A stretch of 64,000 nt of DNA from Stratiolaelaps scimitus (lineage: Eukaryota; Arthropoda; Arachnida; Mesostigmata; Laelapidae): contig JABWDB010000014.1 of assembly GCA_019614645.1 (NCBI GenBank), forward strand, positions 5,244,501-5,308,500, read 5' to 3'. Position 1 is the first letter of the stretch, and each line of letters opens with the position of its first letter. This document shows positions 59,905 through 64,000 of the stretch, one piece after another. Both the position numbers and the translations under genes were made by a program. The notes beneath the pieces were generated by a model. That model saw only the letters and a program-made list of their open reading frames with translations, was not told where the DNA came from and searched no databases.

Positions 59905-61124
59905 GTAATTAAGTTGATTGAAATTTTAATTAGTAATCCCACTTAAGCTACAAGGAGCCTTGATGGAGTACAATCGGCTTGTCTGTACCGGTGAGTATAA
60001 CGAATACTCTATAAACGTTCTCCATATATCAGGCAACCTGCAGAGGCACGTCTAATATGACTGTAGAAATATATATATATATATATATATATATGCAGGC
60101 AAGCTAGAAGCAGATTTGCAGTTTAGACAAATAAAGGGTTACTCTTAGAAAATGGTAAACACCAGTGAAAATGGTGGCTGCTGCCGTTTTGTTGATTTCT
60201 CTTCCGATCTTAAACTTAATTGGTTACTGTAACTGTAACAGGATAAATCGTTAAGTTAGTTTTACTGAAGACCACAAGTTGAGGTATAGAGATTCGAGGT
60301 ATATGATATGAATATATGTTTCCATATATTTCACTGGGATCCGCATATTACACTACACACATACATATATATATATATATTCCCCTATTATATTGCTATT
60401 ATTGAACATTGTCCTTTATAAGCGTACAGGGACAATCGAAATCGATTAAAACTAAGCGACATAAAAGCGACTAAGGCTGATCCCCGCCACCGGGGACAAG
60501 CGCGCAGGATCTTTCCTTCTGCAACGCCTGTCCCTCGCTGTGCAGAGAGGCAATGTTATCGCCTTCCTCGGGACAATGTCGGCCTCAGCCCCGGTCCCCT
60601 ACTAATGCCCCCCAAATCCTTGGGAATTATTCCTAATTATTTGTTTGTTTGAATAAATATATACCAACTGTACATGGATCATATTTAGCGACATCAAATC
60701 ATGCATGCATATATATATATAAGAATTGCTGCAGTTCAACCGACCACTTGTACTAATCTCACTGGCGAGGAACATGTCCCTCAGCCCTACCGTTGGCTAA
60801 TGAACCTCACCTAAATGTAATTCCTTACAATTCAGTATTTCTTTACCTGAGAACGTAAGCAGTGTAAGAACCGCTGTTCCATAAATAAATCCCAATTGAA
60901 CTAAATTAATGAATGGCCGGATTCTGTCTTGTTCGCATATTGCCTACCAGGAAAACCTCTCTGAGGATGGGTTGCGCGAACCTAAGAAATGAACAAAAAC
61001 TTCGAACGTGAACTCGATAAATGCGAAAGAGTACTCCGCTCGTGTAGCCTGCAAGTCATTCGTGTAAAGAAGACAAATGTGATTATTATTCTTATTTTGT
61101 ATGTTACCTCAAACTGACTTGACA

Positions 61125-61134
61125 ATGGCGAACG
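61125..61134 (+). other. possible first coding exon (MAN) with GTGAGT donor
   Basis: gacaATGGCGAACG|gtgagt combines a good initiation context with a consensus donor. A 62-codon ATG frame follows at 61171-61356. No downstream match was made. Confidence 0.15.
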
Positions 61135-61737
61135 GTGAGTGTCAGCCATTGTTTTCACAAATATAGCTACATGACGAAGGTGACGGCGGGGTTACGACGC
61201 GGATTTCCAGTGTCGCTGGTCAAGGTCGCTACGCGAGAGCTTCCGTACGTGTGTTGCATGTCATGGAAAATACTGCACAAACGGAAAAAGGATTACCTAC
61301 GTAGGGTGGAACGTGAGGAATTTTGTATATTTGTGCCTTTCAGCCTCTGGCCTTGAGTGTCGTTGGGACACGCAGCGACGGTCGGCCATACGGTTTCATC
61401 GAATTGTCACAAATAACGGATTGAGAAAAAGCTTTGAGCGTAAAGTGCCGCCAGACGCTCATTAGAGATGTTTAAAGACGCAAATCCGCGTGCTCCGAAC
61501 GCGCTCTCTGTACGTTAGTCATGTGACTAGTCCCTAAGTAGGACGTCAGAATTGCAAAGGTCGTGGCACTGAGAGATTCTGAGATAATTCGCGAATTGTA
61601 CACACATTCATTCAGAAATCCGAATTCACCTTCTGCCATTGGGTTACGAGGTGACCGCCGTCCAGGGGACTCCGATTACACATGTCTCGCTCGATATTGA
61701 TTAACTTTTGAGGTGTTTGGCAGGCTGGGCCAGAATT

Positions 61738-61766
61738 CCTGTGCCTTACTTGCTGTAAGGCACAGG
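61738..61766. repeat. perfect hairpin, 12-bp stem, 5-nt loop
   Basis: cctgtgccttac, ttgct, gtaaggcacagg. Confidence 0.9.
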
Positions 61767-61769
61767 CTG

Positions 61770-64000
61770 TGCACGCAAGGCAGAAAGTAATACTATTCTA
61801 TATCTGCAGGTAACTCAGTATGGACGAGAAGGTGCCGGACACATCCGAAGGCTTGATGTTTGAGAATGCTCCAATGATGAAAGAAGAGAGATGCTAAATT
61901 GGATTTCTCTGGAATATTTTCTCCTCATAAGGGCGTTTGCTACCTCTGAGTTATTATACTTCGCAAAAGAACCCGAGAGTTAAATGTCGTTTCAAAGGAG
62001 GGAAGCCACTCGTGTTGGCATTAGTTTTTAAAGTATTAATCAGTATTACGACAGAGCGGGAATGTACATTGACATGATATATATTTTCATTACGCAATGT
62101 GGCCAGCATATTGTTCGTGAAATCTAGGGGAGACTGTACTCTGGTAGGTAGAGACGTTTTGTCATCCACGTCAAGCCTCCACTGGATCGAGCCACTTTAA
62201 TGGAGATTAGATGTGACTATGGTGGTGTCCGCTCGTTTGAAGAGGGTGTCCTCCGCGCTTTAAAAAAAAGAGAGACTATGCTCCTGTATCACCACTATCA
62301 GGTCTTCTCGATGTAGCCTGATCTGATGATGGTAATCGTAATAGAGTGTCTAAAAACTCATTGCTCAGGCCTCCTATCCTATATACTGATGATTTCCACG
62401 AACCTCGTTACTTCTGATAGTGAAATAGTGTATTGTGTGAATAAAAGGATGGGGAGCCTAAAGTCTCAGTTGTTCCAGTAGGTCCGTGGAGAAGACCTAG
62501 CTACTCAGCGTGGGGAGTCATTGAGGGCCGAGTCTCTGGGTGAATTTTACTTTCAGCGATCATCGAATAAAAAGATCATGTCACTATGAAAGCCAAACAG
62601 CCAACACAACTGAGCCCTCTCCGTCTTCTGCTACTAACTAAAGTATTTGTCTGATTATATTATATGTTATAGAATCCCATTGAATGGATTGCATAAAACC
62701 CGCACCGATGGTAAGCGTGATATTAGAAACGGGTACCTTGACGGGTACCTTATATTTGGGTACCTTGACCTTCGTCCTGTGCAAAATTGAAAACACCAGG
62801 CAATTCCCTTTCAACCTTGACCACACCTCGATTGTTGGAGGAGAACATTGGCAGAACAACGGGCTTCCACCTTCAAGGGAAAATCGACGTTGCCATGTGA
62901 CCATTGACCCCAGCCAGATTAAGTTTCGTCCGGCTTCCCATACTTGCAAAGGGTCGAAGTTGAATCACTACCTCGTGGTGCCCTTCGTCGACAATGAATG
63001 ACCTCCCCCAGGAAAATTTCGTTGGGGGATCCCACGTCAAAGCCTCGCATGTCAACGAAGTTGCCGAGGTGACGAACTATACTGCTGAACTGAGAAACCG
63101 TCGCGGAGGCGGTAGCCGGCCGTGTTAGGAAGTCGTCAACCTCGATGTGGATTTGAATCGCGGAAAGCGGCACAATGTCGCGTAATTGGCTGCTGCTGCT
63201 TTCTGCCGTTTGCGCACCGTTAATTGAGCAATTATTAATTTCCGTTTCTCTTTCCATGTTGAGAACGCTGAACACAACAGAAAGCTGGATGTTGTCCCGT
63301 CTCCCTGCGATGCTACGCATTAGTCTCGTGCAGTAGTTAGGGCTGTGCCTGTCTTATATTCATGACGGCGTTCGCTTGAGTTACCCATATTACTTTTACT
63401 GGCACGCCGGAGGATAGATAATACGTTTATGAGGAGCAGATGGCGTAGACCCATCGGCTGTTCATTCAACAACTGGCGGCTACTGAACTTCTCGCCCACG
63501 TTTGCCCAACTGGTGGGGTCCAAGTCAACTATATAGAGGAGAGCAGGGGTGACCGTTTGGGGATTCGCGGGTTGCTAAGATGGGACAGACCCAAGGCTGT
63601 GTACGCGTCAACGAACGCTGCCGATGGCTGCTCGCCACTGTCTCCCTAGCGGCTGGTAGAGCGGTGAAGCATTCGCATGCCCGTGTTGTACCAGTTGAGC
63701 TCGCTGAGACTTACGTGGGGACACGCCCCGACTAGCGAACGGAGACCCATAGATGTGTGGAGATCACCAGCTACACCTCCGCAACTACACCGTACATTCA
63801 GCTCGTATTAGCACCGACACGACGGCATCTCTTGCTATAGAAGTATATCGCCACCTCTCCCTGTCAGCAAGCTCAACTCAACAAATCAACTTGTCGTATT
63901 TGCGATTCGTGCAGCCAGCCAATCGTTTGCGTAGGGCGAGTGGCTGCATGCATCAGTGGTGACGCTGTGGGGACTTGCAATGAATGAGTCCCCTTTAGCT
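61770..64000. other. no gene assigned; possible decayed coding sequence on minus strand
   Basis: Between 62640 and 63320 the minus strand shows protein-like segments in different frames (DIVPLSAIQIHIEVDDF, then FIVDEGHHEVVIQLRPF). This could be a broken gene, but I recognise no family. A ggtacct repeat lies at 62733-62768. Confidence 0.2.

Noticed and set aside
1..64000. CRISPR arrays, bacterial operons, phage or plasmid features
   Set aside because: No regularly spaced direct repeats with unique spacers and no prokaryotic gene arrangement; all strong signals are eukaryotic.

Overview
This is a eukaryotic nuclear window, most likely from an arthropod. Evidence for this is short introns with consensus GT/AG junctions, many AT dinucleotide arrays, tRNA-derived SINEs, two 5'-truncated non-LTR retrotransposons, and an arthropod-style intronless peptide-type GPCR. 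I see no bacterial operons, ribosome binding sites or CRISPR arrays. A parasitiform mite or tick is my guess at the lineage, from general texture only; it is inference.

Layout. 1-3.2 kb: SINE debris and one unassigned reading frame. 3.2-11.6 kb: the clearest coding region, two head-to-tail six-exon paralogues (3244-6712 and 8201-11592). Both encode proteins of about 375 residues that read as very divergent phospholipid scramblases, with a PPSY motif at the N-terminal side and a cysteine-rich C-terminal exon. Their exons 3 and 4 are nearly identical while exons 1, 2, 5 and 6 have diverged, which looks like gene conversion. 11.6-16.3 kb: no gene seen, one near-perfect palindrome. 16.3-17.4 kb: a truncated LINE on the minus strand, next to an older tRNA-derived SINE and a perfect 30-bp inverted repeat. 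17.4-29.6 kb: mostly non-coding, AT arrays and a CpG-rich patch at 22.4-23.1 kb. 29.6-30.15 kb: the 3' end of an R1-like LINE. 33.26-34.47 kb (minus): a complete intronless rhodopsin-like GPCR. 38.4-38.6 kb: a perfect 103-bp-arm palindrome containing a SINE head. 40.8-41.0 kb (minus): a frameshifted C2H2 zinc-finger exon. 41-64 kb: gene-poor, with SINEs, hairpins and a few weak exon candidates.

Functionally, only the scramblase-like pair (membrane lipid movement or membrane-linked signalling) and the GPCR (response to an unknown, probably peptide, ligand) can be assigned roles. Nothing in the sequence links them. The retroelements appear to form one LINE/SINE partnership, because the LINE and several SINE copies share the same 3' tail. 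The remaining novelty lies in inverted duplications and paralogue evolution.
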